Shown piece by piece: positions 15,416 through 24,980 of a stretch of 64,000 nucleotides of DNA. Where the stretch lies: positions 1 to 64,000 of IMG/VR virus record IMGVR_UViG_3300027747_004779; one strand, 5' to 3'. Made by a program: the position numbers and the translations under genes. The stretch comes from a virus. The stretch's first letter is position 1. Every line of letters begins with the position of its first letter. Under the pieces are notes generated by a model. That model made no database searches. It was not told the origin of the DNA and was given only the letters and a program-made list of their open reading frames with translations.

Positions 15416-16566
15416 GTTGTATAATCCCAAAGTCTTATGGCTTTATTTGTACCATTAATATTTATTATTAAAAACTCTCCACTATCGGTTACAGTGAGAG
15501 GTGTTATTTTTGATGCTCTTGCAAGAGCTATATTACCACCGCTAACCAAACCAGCAACCGTAAGGCTGTTACTATTATTATCGGTCCCAATACCTACATT
15601 ACCGGGTATAAATACACCGCCAGACGCTGATACCGCAAATTGACAAGAGCGAGTGGTTGAAACACCATTAGTTAAAGTGCCTGAAAGCGCATCAGACCAC
15701 ATAAAGCTCCAGTTATTACGAACAACAGAACTATGACCTATGGCATGAGAACAAATACCAGCTGCCCATGTATTTTCTCCAGCTGCATGGCTATAGTTTC
15801 CAGAGGCTGTTGTGCCACGGCCTTGAGCATGTGAAGAGTCACCTGATGCTTCATTAAATGATCCTTCAACATGACTGCTATCGCCAGTAGCGTCATTGTC
15901 ATTACCCTCTGCATGACTTGCAACGCCAGTTGATATATTACCAAAACCTTCATTCATGCTTCCAGCTAGTAAATGCCAGCGGCCGGTAGAAGCAAATGCA
16001 CTTAACGAACCGCTAGCGCTGATATTACCACTTACAGTTAATATTTCACAAGGAAATTCTGTGTTAATACCGACATTACCACTTTCTGTGACTACTAAAG
16101 AAACAGCGCTTGCGGGATCTCCTACAGTTGTTGAATCGAAAAGATAAATACCGCTTAACGAATAGACATTAAATGAATTAGCAGCTAAAGATTCACTGTT
16201 ATAACGGTTTTTTCCATAGGGATGATTATTATATACAATGCTATTAATACGGATAGGGTTTGCATTTTCACCAATACCGAGAGAATTTTGTACACTATAA
16301 AATGCAACACGAGGGTTATCAAATGACCATACCCTCCAGGCTGATAGGCCATTTGAGTTGTTGTTCGAAAGAAGCGCATAACGTAATCCGAGATAGCCTT
16401 CTGTTGTCTCCGGGCTCGTACCGGTGGGGCCTGGTTTGCCTAAATTGGGTTCAGCGTTTTGTAAGTTTAAAAAAGTATAACGGGATGAAAGGGCTTGTGC
16501 TTGTGTAGGGGTACGTGTATGTACTTTTCCGGTTATAGTCTCTGGTACAATTTTAAACCCAGCCAT
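15412..16566 (-). CDS. Tail fibre/adhesin with YadA-head-like repeats
   Basis: The 384-residue protein has a GINTEFPCEILTVSGNISAS segment like other phage fibre proteins. At about 215-290 there is a run of 14-15-residue repeats (SHAEGNDNDATGDS, SHVEGSFNEASGDS, SHAQGRGTTASGNY, SHAAGENTWAAGIC, SHAIGHSS), the left-handed beta-roll motif of trimeric autotransporter heads. A trimeric receptor-binding fibre is likely. It starts with ATG, 2 nt after the previous stop, and overlaps the next gene by 4 nt. Confidence 0.75.
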   Translation of the reverse strand: MAGFKIVPETITGKVHTRTPTQAQALSSRYTFLNLQNAEPNLGKPGPTGTSPETTEGYLGLRYALLSNNNSNGLSAWRVWSFDNPRVAFYSVQNSLGIGENANPIRINSIVYNNHPYGKNRYNSESLAANSFNVYSLSGIYLFDSTTVGDPASAVSLVVTESGNVGINTEFPCEILTVSGNISASGSLSAFASTGRWHLLAGSMNEGFGNISTGVASHAEGNDNDATGDSSHVEGSFNEASGDSSHAQGRGTTASGNYSHAAGENTWAAGICSHAIGHSSVVRNNWSFMWSDALSGTLTNGVSTTRSCQFAVSASGGVFIPGNVGIGTDNNSNSLTVAGLVSGGNIALARASKITPLTVTDSGEFLIININGTNKAIRLWDYTT

Positions 16567-16568
16567 GG

Positions 16569-16949
16569 TTATTGCACCGTATTATTTGTTTCAAGTAAAG
16601 CTATATTGATTGTTATAGCGTCTGGTATACTACAAGAAGCTATAAATGTATCATATTCTTCAAGTATTAATTTAGAAGGTACTAAATTTGTTGTATCGTT
16701 ACCTGCAATCATTAGATCTTTTGCATAGTTATAGTATGGCTTCACGGGGACAGCTGCCCGACCTGCTGCAGTAGGTGCACCAAGACCAGAAATTCCAACG
16801 GTAATTGTTACATCAGAAGATGTACTGTTAGTTGCATAAGCTGCTAGAATAATTGCTGCTCTGCCAAAAGGCGCAACATAAAGCGCGCTTAATGAAGTGG
16901 TTATCGGGTACGCTTTTCTGACAAAATGATTAAGAGGTATATCAGCCAT
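16569..16949 (-). CDS. Small structural protein, 126 aa
   Basis: The protein begins MADIPLNHFVRKAYPITTSL and is Ala/Thr-rich with predicted beta-strands and no Cys cluster. It lies between two fibre genes and has its own late motif 5 nt before the ATG. A fibre-associated or attachment role is inferred only from context. Confidence 0.65.
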   Translation of the reverse strand: MADIPLNHFVRKAYPITTSLSALYVAPFGRAAIILAAYATNSTSSDVTITVGISGLGAPTAAGRAAVPVKPYYNYAKDLMIAGNDTTNLVPSKLILEEYDTFIASCSIPDAITINIALLETNNTVQ

Positions 16950-16954
16950 AAGAT

Positions 16955-16962
16955 TATTTATT
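16955..16962 (-). promoter_or_regulatory. Late promoter (AATAAATA)
   Basis: A late motif ends 5 nt before the ATG at 16949; it overlaps the 3' end of the next gene upstream. Confidence 0.65.
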
Positions 16963-19900
16963 CTAGACTTAGTATTAAAGGCGTAACTAACGCAAGAATT
17001 GACTTATTAAAGTCAAGTCCTTCTACTGTTCCTTTCTCTTGTTTAATAGTAAATCCCGGCCCTACTTTAAAATCACCTCTTTCGTTGGTACTAGACCAAT
17101 AAACTATACCTTTATTTGAATAAACAGCTTCATTAGTATTAATTGGTAATCCGCCTAATGCAGGTACTGCTTTTTCAAGATCGATACCAGTACCAATATA
17201 TTCGAATGCATGCGAACTTGAAGCAATTTGACTTCTGAGATATAGTTCAATATACCGCGGCTCAGTTTCTGATGCTGTAAGTGCTAACGTTGTATTTTGT
17301 TCTAGGGTCAATCTATATGTAAACGGTACATCTAAAGCGCTAACTGATTTAATACCATGATATTTTATTTGAGATGTCGGATTAAGATCAGGATCATAAT
17401 CACTAGCTGGGTCATTTTGTGCAAGTATTAATAGCCCATTATAAGGTGATTCAATAGGTATGCCGGTTAGTGGGGTATTTGTCTGTAAAGCTGCAATAAA
17501 TGCTGAAAGAGGCCGTGGTGTAACATCTTTAATAAGCAAATAATTTTCATTTTGTGGAGTTGACTCGTATTGATATCCTGTTAATACAGGAAATTTTGAA
17601 AGCCCATCTGCAACTAATCCAGACAAACCGAAAGAACAGTTTGATGTGCTTATACTACACTGACCACCAGTTTCAGTCATTACGCCTTGAGTGGTACAGA
17701 TAGTAAATGTACTAACTAACTGCGCATAACCGCAATTAATAACGTGAATGCCTTTACCGCCGGCATTAAACTGAGTAAATGAATCGGTTACAAAACTTCT
17801 TAAGAATCCAAAAGCTAGTTCACCGTCGACACGAATGCCGCAACCTGCTCCGATATTTTGAGCTACAACATTTTGTACAATCTGCTCTGCAAGATACTTA
17901 GCATAATTAATTGCAGCAACAGTTTGAATTTCTTGACCAGCAATTAAGCTTAAAGCGCCATTATAGTAAGAGTTACCCGCGGCTATAGCACTTAATGTTG
18001 TACCATTTGCAACGTCGTAAGTTATACAATCTACAATCAAACCAACATCACGCTCACATTTTGTTTTGTTATAGACAAATGTTGGATATGCTTTTGTCAT
18101 ATACTCAATGACTTCTTTTTGTACAAAAGTTCTATTTAATTGCAATAAGTTTGCTGCATCAGCTGCACCAGGAAGCGGTGTATGATAAACTGGTACCTTA
18201 GAAGTATCGCCGGTAATAATAATATTTGTTACTAAATCAAAAGAAGTTTTTAAGTCAGGTACAGCGCCAGCACCAGATGAAAGATAAGGGCTAAATAATT
18301 GGCCAGTAATGGCAATTGTATTTGTAATAACTTTCTGTGCAAGTGTATTAATATAATTAATTGCTGCAATAGTTATCGTCTCTTGACCTTTAATTACACT
18401 TTGTGAACCTCTATAGTACCTACTTCCAGCACTAATAGCATTCATATTTGTACCGTCTGTTAAATCGGTATTAATACTGTCAATTATAAGACCGACATCG
18501 CGCTCGCATACAGCGCGGTCGTATGCAAAACCTGAGAAATTTTTATCTACATAGTTAATAATTGTTTTTTGTATAAATGGTTTGTTAAGTGTAAGCAATT
18601 GTACTGCAGAAGCGTTACCTGCAGGTGGTGTATATGTTACTACAGGTGGTAAGCTTGCTACGCCTTTACGTATTATACTTGTAATTGTATTAATCCCGCT
18701 CAATACATAATTGGATGCATCGCCTCCATCAGCATAGGCACTGTTAAACTGTTGTTCATAAGTTAACAACGCTCTATTACGTACAACATCGAGAGCGACT
18801 GATTTAGCAAATTTAATAGCATCGATAGTTTGTGCAACCTGATCTGCAGGTAAGTAGCTTGCGCCAGAGCCATAAAAATACCCTAACCCGACACCGATAG
18901 CACACGCAGTACTATTATATGTTAAATCGTCAATAACACCCTGAACAATATAACCGGTATCTCTATAGCAAAGGCTCTTATCGTAAGGTAGAGTTGGATA
19001 ATTATAATCAACATATTTTACTGTAGCTTGTTGAATAAATGTTTTATTACCTGCAAGTAATGTTATTGCATCGATAACTCCTATAGAAGGTGTTGTTGTA
19101 ACAGGATTGGGTGCTACACCGCCACCGATAATATTTGTTATAATATCAAATGATAATTCAATATTAGCTGATTCTAGAGCACCGGGTTGAATTGTATCGA
19201 GTAGTAAATCACGGGTATAGTTAAAAGCTCTTATAGTAGGCTCAACTTGATCGGAAGGTAATGCTGCAGGTGGAGGGTAAGCACCAATAAGATAAGCATT
19301 AGCAGCAGCAATAGTTTGTGTTGCATTGCCGTTTGTTAAATCTGCTACAAAAGCTTGTATAATGTACCCGACATCTCTACGACATTTAACCTGATCGTAA
19401 TTAGAAGGCGGTGAATTACGATTAACAAATGCAATTGTTTGATCTTGAATAGTACTCGATACAGTTGATATTAAAGAGATAGCTGTTGGTGTATATGCTG
19501 TACTGGGTAAAATTGAAGGTGTAGGTGGGACAGAACCATCAGCTAATGTATCGGTAACAATGCTCATAAGAGCAGTAATGTTTGTTGATTCACTAAACGC
19601 ATTAAAATATTGCGTGTTTGGTGGATAGTAACTCGGATAAAGAGTTGGTTGAATTGGTACAGCTTGATAACGAGTAATCGAGCTGCAACCTTGTATGTAA
19701 GGGCTAGTTGTTACATAAGGTTTTGATACGATCGGTAAGCCAAAAGAACCACCGGGCTTGGTAGTATCGATTTCATATCCGGGTGTTTGAAATGCTACTT
19801 TATAAGCAGGAGTGCCAGAAAGCAAATTTGGAAACGCTGTTGCAGCGCAAGGTTCCCATGTATCTCTAAAAGTAAATCCATTAACGTAGCATGCAGTATT

Positions 19901-20680
19901 GACCCAGAAGAAATCTAATTGTTTATTATATGGTCTTAAAATTGTTCTACGTAAATTGCCTTGACCGAGAACTGTTGTACCAGCAGGAATATAAATTGGA
20001 TTATTTTCAGTATAGTCACCGGTCTCAACAAAAATTGTACACTTATTTATACCATACCTATCGAAAGCGATTTTTGCAGCTTTTTTAATTGTACGAACTT
20101 TTTGAGAAGGGTTTAATCCGCTATTTGTATCTGAACCTGTAGTGCTAACAAAAATACTATTTAGTTCAGGCGACTCATAAATAAAAGATTTTGTTGCATA
20201 TGCATTGCCGTTAATCGTGAGGTTCATCGGCACATCAGTAGCTGCTGTGGGGTCATACTTAGATGCAGGTTCTGTGCCATCAATTACTGTTAGCCCGTCA
20301 TTATCGATATATAAAGCTTCACGCTGTCCTTCTGGAGCATCAGCATCGACAAAACGCGCAATAGGCTGTTCACCCCATTGCTCAACTGTTAGTGCAGGTC
20401 CTGTTCCGCGGTTAATAACACTTAGCGCGCTAGTGACCGTTACAATAGTGTCGAGATAAGTAAAATCACCAATAACAGATAGATTACCTAATACGGTAGC
20501 ATTGCCGTCAACAAATAAATTTTTATGCGCGCTTAGGTTTCCAGTGATAATAAAATCACCCTGAAATGGCTCTGCCGGCGATGCAATAGGATCAGTTGCC
20601 GAATCGGGATAACCTATTGATGGCGAAGTATGATGGCTTCTTCTGTGCCATTTATTATGAAATCGTGCATTTCCAGCCAT
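16958..20680 (-). CDS. Large tail fibre/beta-helix structural protein
   Basis: The 1240-residue protein has an N-terminal fibre attachment segment with TSALSVINRGTGPALTVE. At about 180-260 is a right-handed beta-helix start typical of pectate-lyase-like phage proteins (IFVSTTGSDTNSGLNPSQKV, then FVETGDYTENNPIYIPAGTT). About residues 390-940 hold four related modules, each with a C-x-RD-x-G-x-I signature (KCRRDVGYIIQAF, LCYRDTGYIVQGV, VCERDVGLIIDSI, KCERDVGLIVDCI). The C-terminal part resumes beta-helix character. It is probably a long or side tail fibre. A late motif ends 5 nt before the ATG. Confidence 0.8.
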   Translation of the reverse strand: MAGNARFHNKWHRRSHHTSPSIGYPDSATDPIASPAEPFQGDFIITGNLSAHKNLFVDGNATVLGNLSVIGDFTYLDTIVTVTSALSVINRGTGPALTVEQWGEQPIARFVDADAPEGQREALYIDNDGLTVIDGTEPASKYDPTAATDVPMNLTINGNAYATKSFIYESPELNSIFVSTTGSDTNSGLNPSQKVRTIKKAAKIAFDRYGINKCTIFVETGDYTENNPIYIPAGTTVLGQGNLRRTILRPYNKQLDFFWVNTACYVNGFTFRDTWEPCAATAFPNLLSGTPAYKVAFQTPGYEIDTTKPGGSFGLPIVSKPYVTTSPYIQGCSSITRYQAVPIQPTLYPSYYPPNTQYFNAFSESTNITALMSIVTDTLADGSVPPTPSILPSTAYTPTAISLISTVSSTIQDQTIAFVNRNSPPSNYDQVKCRRDVGYIIQAFVADLTNGNATQTIAAANAYLIGAYPPPAALPSDQVEPTIRAFNYTRDLLLDTIQPGALESANIELSFDIITNIIGGGVAPNPVTTTPSIGVIDAITLLAGNKTFIQQATVKYVDYNYPTLPYDKSLCYRDTGYIVQGVIDDLTYNSTACAIGVGLGYFYGSGASYLPADQVAQTIDAIKFAKSVALDVVRNRALLTYEQQFNSAYADGGDASNYVLSGINTITSIIRKGVASLPPVVTYTPPAGNASAVQLLTLNKPFIQKTIINYVDKNFSGFAYDRAVCERDVGLIIDSINTDLTDGTNMNAISAGSRYYRGSQSVIKGQETITIAAINYINTLAQKVITNTIAITGQLFSPYLSSGAGAVPDLKTSFDLVTNIIITGDTSKVPVYHTPLPGAADAANLLQLNRTFVQKEVIEYMTKAYPTFVYNKTKCERDVGLIVDCITYDVANGTTLSAIAAGNSYYNGALSLIAGQEIQTVAAINYAKYLAEQIVQNVVAQNIGAGCGIRVDGELAFGFLRSFVTDSFTQFNAGGKGIHVINCGYAQLVSTFTICTTQGVMTETGGQCSISTSNCSFGLSGLVADGLSKFPVLTGYQYESTPQNENYLLIKDVTPRPLSAFIAALQTNTPLTGIPIESPYNGLLILAQNDPASDYDPDLNPTSQIKYHGIKSVSALDVPFTYRLTLEQNTTLALTASETEPRYIELYLRSQIASSSHAFEYIGTGIDLEKAVPALGGLPINTNEAVYSNKGIVYWSSTNERGDFKVGPGFTIKQEKGTVEGLDFNKSILALVTPLILSLE

Positions 20681-20685
20681 ACTAT

Positions 20686-20693
20686 TATTTATT
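20686..20693 (-). promoter_or_regulatory. Late promoter (AATAAATA)
   Basis: A late motif ends 5 nt before the ATG at 20680. Confidence 0.65.
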
Positions 20694-20764
20694 AAAAAAT
20701 ATACAGATTAATTGTGTTATAATGTGGTGAATTTTATATACTTAAAAGTAATCTAGTGCTTTTA

Positions 20765-22573
20765 TTATACAACTTTCCATGCACCGGATGGTAGGGAAAC
20801 AGTAATACCATTTACGAATTTAATATAATATGTTGTTGTACGGGTAGTCCCGTGTATAGAATCATTGGGAAAGTTGAATGCTAAATCTGTATTTGAATAT
20901 TCACTAGTAAAGTTAATTGTAGCAAATAAAGCAGGATTGGAGACACCGTCTTTTGCAATTTTCATAAACATTTGTGTTCCGGTAGTCGTTGCAGGTTTAT
21001 TATATCGGAACATTCCTTGATTAGCTGTTCCTCCTGTGGGTGATGGGTCAAAGCAAACAAATGTACATCCATTTTCAATAGTACCCGTTCTACTTCCATA
21101 ACTTGTAGTGTTAAGTGTGGGTAAAGGTGTTGATGACGGTGTTGCCGAAGGTGTACTGGGCGGTGTGCGTGTTGGTGTGTTAGAAGGGGTAATGGGTGGT
21201 GTATTAGGTGGTGTGCGTGTAGGTGTGTTTGAAGGAGTAATGGGTGGTGTTGCTGGAGGTGTACTAGGTGGTGTTGATGTCGGTGTGTAAGAAGGTGTAA
21301 TGGGTGGTGTATTCGAAGGTGTAACTGATGGTGTATTACTTGGTGTCAATGAAGGTGTGTTAGAAGGTGTAATGGGCGGGGTATTTGTTGGAGTTTGTGT
21401 AGGTGTCAATGAAGGTGTGTTAGAAGGTGTAATGGGCGGGGTATTTGAAGGTGTAACTGATGGTGTATTACTTGGTGTCAATGAAGGTGTGTTAGAAGGT
21501 GTAATGGGCGGTGTATTTGTTGGAGTTTCTGTAGGTGTAACTGATGGTGTATTTGTTGGAGTTTCTGTAGGTGTAACTGATGGTGTAGTAGAAGGTGTAT
21601 TAGTTTGCGTTAGTGTCTGTGAAGGGGTATGAGTTTGTGTCGGTGGCGGTGTACTAAATGGTGTACGGGATGGTGTATGTGTATTAGTTGGTGTAACTGT
21701 CGGTGTCTGTGTAAGAGTTTCTGAAGGTGTCTGTGAAGGTGACTGGGTGGGAGTAGCCGTATAAGTTGGTGTTACAGTTGGTGTACTACCAACAGTAGCC
21801 ATTGGTGTTGATGTCACGGTGTTAGTGGGTGTCTGTGTTTGTGTTACTGAAGGTGTCTGTGAGGGTGTCTGTGAGGGTGTCTGTGAAGGCGACTGAGTGG
21901 GAGTATTTGAAGGCGTACTGCCTGGTGTTGATGATGGAGTGTTTGAAGGTGTCAGTGTCTGCGTTACAGAAGGTGTTGGTGTAGGAGTTAAAGTGGGAGT
22001 ATTAGAAGGTGTCAGTGTCTGCGTTACAGAAGGTGTTGGTGTAGGAGTTAAAGTGGGAGTATTAGAAGGTGTAGGGTTAGGGTTAGGTATAGTAAAAGTA
22101 TTTGAAGCTAAAACAATATAGCCAGAATTTTTTATAAAATATGTAAATGGCGCGGGTCTCCCTGGTCGATAAGTAATTAATGTTGCTTGCGATGGTGATG
22201 TTGTCTGCACTGCACATAAAGATAAATTATATGTACTAATTAGTGTTGGGATATCGTAAGGATATTGAAATATAGTATATTTTTTAGTTGCATCTCCTGG
22301 TATAGTTATGGAAGCGGGTATAGGCAGATCTGTATCTGTTGTAATAGTAAAGGGTTCTTTAGCAATAACACTGTAGCCATTATTATCATTAAAGGTTGTA
22401 AATTGGGGCGGTCTATTAGGTGTATATGTTAAAAGTGTATAACGGGATGGTGAGGTCGTTTGCACGGAACAGAGATAGCTATTATACGTAGAAATAGAAA
22501 TAGGTGTCGAATTAGTAAATGTTACAATATTATATTTGCGGTTAGCGTCACCTCGAAAAACAATATCTCTCAT
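20765..22573 (-). CDS. Mucin-like Thr/Pro-rich fibre protein, 602 aa
   Basis: Residues 1-80 and 81-162 are two copies of one small domain (Y-x-IVTF..ISTYNSYLCSVQTTSPS and Y-x-IFQY..ISTYNLSLCAVQTTSPS). Residues 163-487 are a low-complexity tract of TP-x-x-TPS units, and 488-602 form a globular C-terminal domain with two Cys (GCTFVCFDPSPTGG). The tract would be an extended stalk and offers very many Thr/Ser for O-glycosylation. It lies on one side of the glycosyltransferase cassette. Attachment or adhesion to the host is inference. Confidence 0.75.
   Translation of the reverse strand: MRDIVFRGDANRKYNIVTFTNSTPISISTYNSYLCSVQTTSPSRYTLLTYTPNRPPQFTTFNDNNGYSVIAKEPFTITTDTDLPIPASITIPGDATKKYTIFQYPYDIPTLISTYNLSLCAVQTTSPSQATLITYRPGRPAPFTYFIKNSGYIVLASNTFTIPNPNPTPSNTPTLTPTPTPSVTQTLTPSNTPTLTPTPTPSVTQTLTPSNTPSSTPGSTPSNTPTQSPSQTPSQTPSQTPSVTQTQTPTNTVTSTPMATVGSTPTVTPTYTATPTQSPSQTPSETLTQTPTVTPTNTHTPSRTPFSTPPPTQTHTPSQTLTQTNTPSTTPSVTPTETPTNTPSVTPTETPTNTPPITPSNTPSLTPSNTPSVTPSNTPPITPSNTPSLTPTQTPTNTPPITPSNTPSLTPSNTPSVTPSNTPPITPSYTPTSTPPSTPPATPPITPSNTPTRTPPNTPPITPSNTPTRTPPSTPSATPSSTPLPTLNTTSYGSRTGTIENGCTFVCFDPSPTGGTANQGMFRYNKPATTTGTQMFMKIAKDGVSNPALFATINFTSEYSNTDLAFNFPNDSIHGTTRTTTYYIKFVNGITVSLPSGAWKVV
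21110..22087 (-). repeat. Thr/Pro-coding repeat tract
   Basis: Imperfect short repeats encode TP-x-x-TPS units. A 60-bp block ending near 22010 is repeated without change up to 22070, and another block near 21340-21430 recurs near 21415-21505. This is consistent with recent slippage or unequal recombination. Confidence 0.8.
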
Positions 22574-22581
22574 AACAACTA

Positions 22582-23355
22582 TTATGTGGTAAAGTATATG
22601 TCGGTATTATTGCTAAAGATACCTACAAACTGTGCGGTTGATGAGGGTCCCCCTGAGCTTCTATAACCAAATGCTGTTCCTTCTCTATCAGTGGTGTAAT
22701 TTATAAATCCTCTAAAATTACCATCGACATAAATCGTAACAACATTAAAGTCAAGCGATGTACCACCGGGGCTATAATATACTGTGTCTAGATAATTATA
22801 CGGATCGGGCGATAGAATAGATATCTTTTGTATACCATCTTCTGCAAATGCAGGGTTACTTCCTTCTGCGGTTAACGAATATGTAAACGGTGGTATGAGT
22901 GTCGGTGAAGGTGTAACTGACGGTGTTTGAGTTACTGAAGGTGTAACTGACGGTGTTTGAGTTACTGAAGGTGTTACTGAGACTGTAAGCGTTGGTGTGA
23001 GCGATGGTGTTGCAGTTTGTGAAGGTGTATTAGGTGGTGTGCGTGTTGGCGACGGTGTTTGTGTAGGTGTACCAGCAAAACGTGTTGTAGTTGGTGTCTG
23101 CGTTGTAGTCGGTGTAGGTGTATATGTTGGAGTAAGGGAAGGTGTAAGAGAAATGGTTGGAGTAATCGATGGAGTAGGAGTATTAGTAGGAGTGACTGTT
23201 GGTGATGGTGTTACCGTCGGTGTTTTAGTAAAAGTGGGAGTTATACTTGGTGTTGGAGTTGTGGTAGCTGTAGATGATGGTGTAGGAGCAGGTAGATTAG
23301 GTGTTATAGGTATTAACCCTTGACCTCTATTGATTTTAAAAACAAAATTTGGCAT
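22582..23355 (-). CDS. Mucin-like Thr/Pro-rich protein, 257 aa
   Basis: A short N-terminal segment ([20 protein letters not shown]) is followed by a Thr/Pro-rich tract at about 22-152 and a C-terminal globular domain of about 100 residues ([20 protein letters not shown], then [17 protein letters not shown]). The design is the same as its 602-residue neighbour, with a different head domain, which suggests exchangeable adhesin tips on a common stalk type. It starts 8 nt after the upstream gene and has no promoter of its own. Confidence 0.7.
   Translation of the reverse strand: MPNFVFKINRGQGLIPITPNLPAPTPSSTATTTPTPSITPTFTKTPTVTPSPTVTPTNTPTPSITPTISLTPSLTPTYTPTPTTTQTPTTTRFAGTPTQTPSPTRTPPNTPSQTATPSLTPTLTVSVTPSVTQTPSVTPSVTQTPSVTPSPTLIPPFTYSLTAEGSNPAFAEDGIQKISILSPDPYNYLDTVYYSPGGTSLDFNVVTIYVDGNFRGFINYTTDREGTAFGYRSSGGPSSTAQFVGIFSNNTDIYFTT
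22895..23295 (-). repeat. Thr/Pro-coding repeat tract
   Basis: These are imperfect repeats encoding [13 protein letters not shown]-like units; a 30-bp block near 22910-22970 is repeated almost exactly. Confidence 0.7.
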
Positions 23356-23363
23356 TGTAGTAT

Positions 23364-24980
23364 TTAGTTGAGTGTTATAACCTGATCAACATATGGATAA
23401 TTTGTTACTTCTGCGCGTAAAACGTTTAACATTTTAACTTGGATATCATATATTTTGCGCAAAGCTCTGTTGACAATATTATTAGCAAATATTTCGTTTG
23501 CGCCAATATAATTGGTAATATCTTGTTGAAAGAATATTTCATCTAATTCATCAGGTAATAAGTATCTCGTTCCTTTAAACGTTACATTGCCTTTTACATC
23601 TCGCGCAGCAATATATTTGCCTATAATTTGATCGCGTAGTCTCATATGATTTAATATGAGTTTAGAAAGATTTTTATTAAAGACCCAATTCTGTATATAT
23701 TCTTCTTTATTAAATGACATATCATTAAACGTGTATATATCAAAATCGTTAACAGCTAAAATATCAAATAAGTTTAAATTATCGTAAAAATAGCCAAGCT
23801 TTCCGGTATTACCTGAAACAGAGAATACTATATTATGATCGCTTGTACCATAAAGCGAGGGTGCTGTTGCTAGTGATGTAAATCTATCAGCTGGTACATC
23901 GTATTTAAAGAGATAGAGCAAATACTTGCCAACTATACCGGTAGGCTGGGCGACAAGCTTTTTAAAAATATTTTTGTTTGTTAGCAAATAAAATATATTT
24001 GTATCAGATTGCGAGAATACAATCTTAAGTGGTTTTTCGTCGTACTCTAATATTGAAGAGAGATCAAATATCTCTTTATTAGATATAGCGTTGTTATACT
24101 TATATATTTTTCTGTTTTCAGTTACTACATATAAATTACCATTTACATCTGCACTGATATCTATTGGATATGCAGAAAGAAAGTCTACATATAATCTATA
24201 TGTTTGTACCCAATTTAAATTAAGATCATATTTCTTAATGCTACTATTACCTGAATCCAATATAAAAAGATTATCTTTGTATGTAGTTAGTGATCTCGGG
24301 TCATGAAATTCTGTTTTTGATAGAAAGCTACCATCATTGCCCACAGAATCGACATAAAAAAGTCTATTTTCCGTTACATTATTACCTGTAGTAAATCCCG
24401 ATGCATCGTATTTTGTTAATCTACTTAATTTTGAATCTAATACGTACAGATAATCGTTAGCAACAGCAAAAGCAGTAATATTTGTATAATAAACACCATA
24501 CCCGGCATCAATTTCAGTTTGTGTAAAGACATTGCTAATATAAGAACTATACGAATCAAAATTAAAAACTCTAAGATGTGATCCATCAGTAGTGAACGCG
24601 GAATATTGGTTTTTATCTTTATTCTTTACTAGTAACATTGCATTTGTATGATCCATGCCCACGAGTGTGGGGTCATTATATATGGAAATAAACTGACTTG
24701 TGCTTAGATTTTTTTGCCAGGTAAATTTAGTTGATGCTGCAGATACACCTGCAATTGCAGTTGCAGATATGGGTATAACATTAGATGCAAGTTTACAGTT
24801 TTTATAAAGATAAAGAAAATTATCATATAAATGTTTGAACTTAATGTTTAAAACACTGTAAGTTGCAGTATCATTTGGCTGTATTCTTATATCCTCAAAA
24901 TCGTAAGGTAGATTTATATCTACACCCAGATAGCGATCGTAAATTAACCCTTGCTCTAGGAATTCTGTTGAAATTGTCAT
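23364..24980 (-). CDS. Structural protein with NHL-like propeller repeats
   Basis: The 538-residue protein has several repeats in the style of NHL/beta-propeller blades between about 160 and 330 (FAVANDYLYVLDSKLSRLTK, LTTYKDNLFILDSGNSSIKK, ISADVNGNLYVVTENRKIYK). The C-terminal third is helical (NEIFANNIVNRALRKIYDIQ). No catalytic motif is seen. It starts with an ATG overlapping the stop of the 1185-residue upstream gene by 1 nt, so the two are coupled and probably act together as tail-peripheral proteins. Confidence 0.65.
   Translation of the reverse strand: MTISTEFLEQGLIYDRYLGVDINLPYDFEDIRIQPNDTATYSVLNIKFKHLYDNFLYLYKNCKLASNVIPISATAIAGVSAASTKFTWQKNLSTSQFISIYNDPTLVGMDHTNAMLLVKNKDKNQYSAFTTDGSHLRVFNFDSYSSYISNVFTQTEIDAGYGVYYTNITAFAVANDYLYVLDSKLSRLTKYDASGFTTGNNVTENRLFYVDSVGNDGSFLSKTEFHDPRSLTTYKDNLFILDSGNSSIKKYDLNLNWVQTYRLYVDFLSAYPIDISADVNGNLYVVTENRKIYKYNNAISNKEIFDLSSILEYDEKPLKIVFSQSDTNIFYLLTNKNIFKKLVAQPTGIVGKYLLYLFKYDVPADRFTSLATAPSLYGTSDHNIVFSVSGNTGKLGYFYDNLNLFDILAVNDFDIYTFNDMSFNKEEYIQNWVFNKNLSKLILNHMRLRDQIIGKYIAARDVKGNVTFKGTRYLLPDELDEIFFQQDITNYIGANEIFANNIVNRALRKIYDIQVKMLNVLRAEVTNYPYVDQVITLN

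Noticed and set aside
21110-22087. CRISPR-like array
   Set aside because: Repeats are contiguous, imperfect and in frame with protein; there are no unique spacers of constant length and no cas genes.
22070-22087. Telomere-like GGGTTAGGGTTAGG
   Set aside because: It is only two units long and encodes the NPNPTP start of a Thr/Pro tract.
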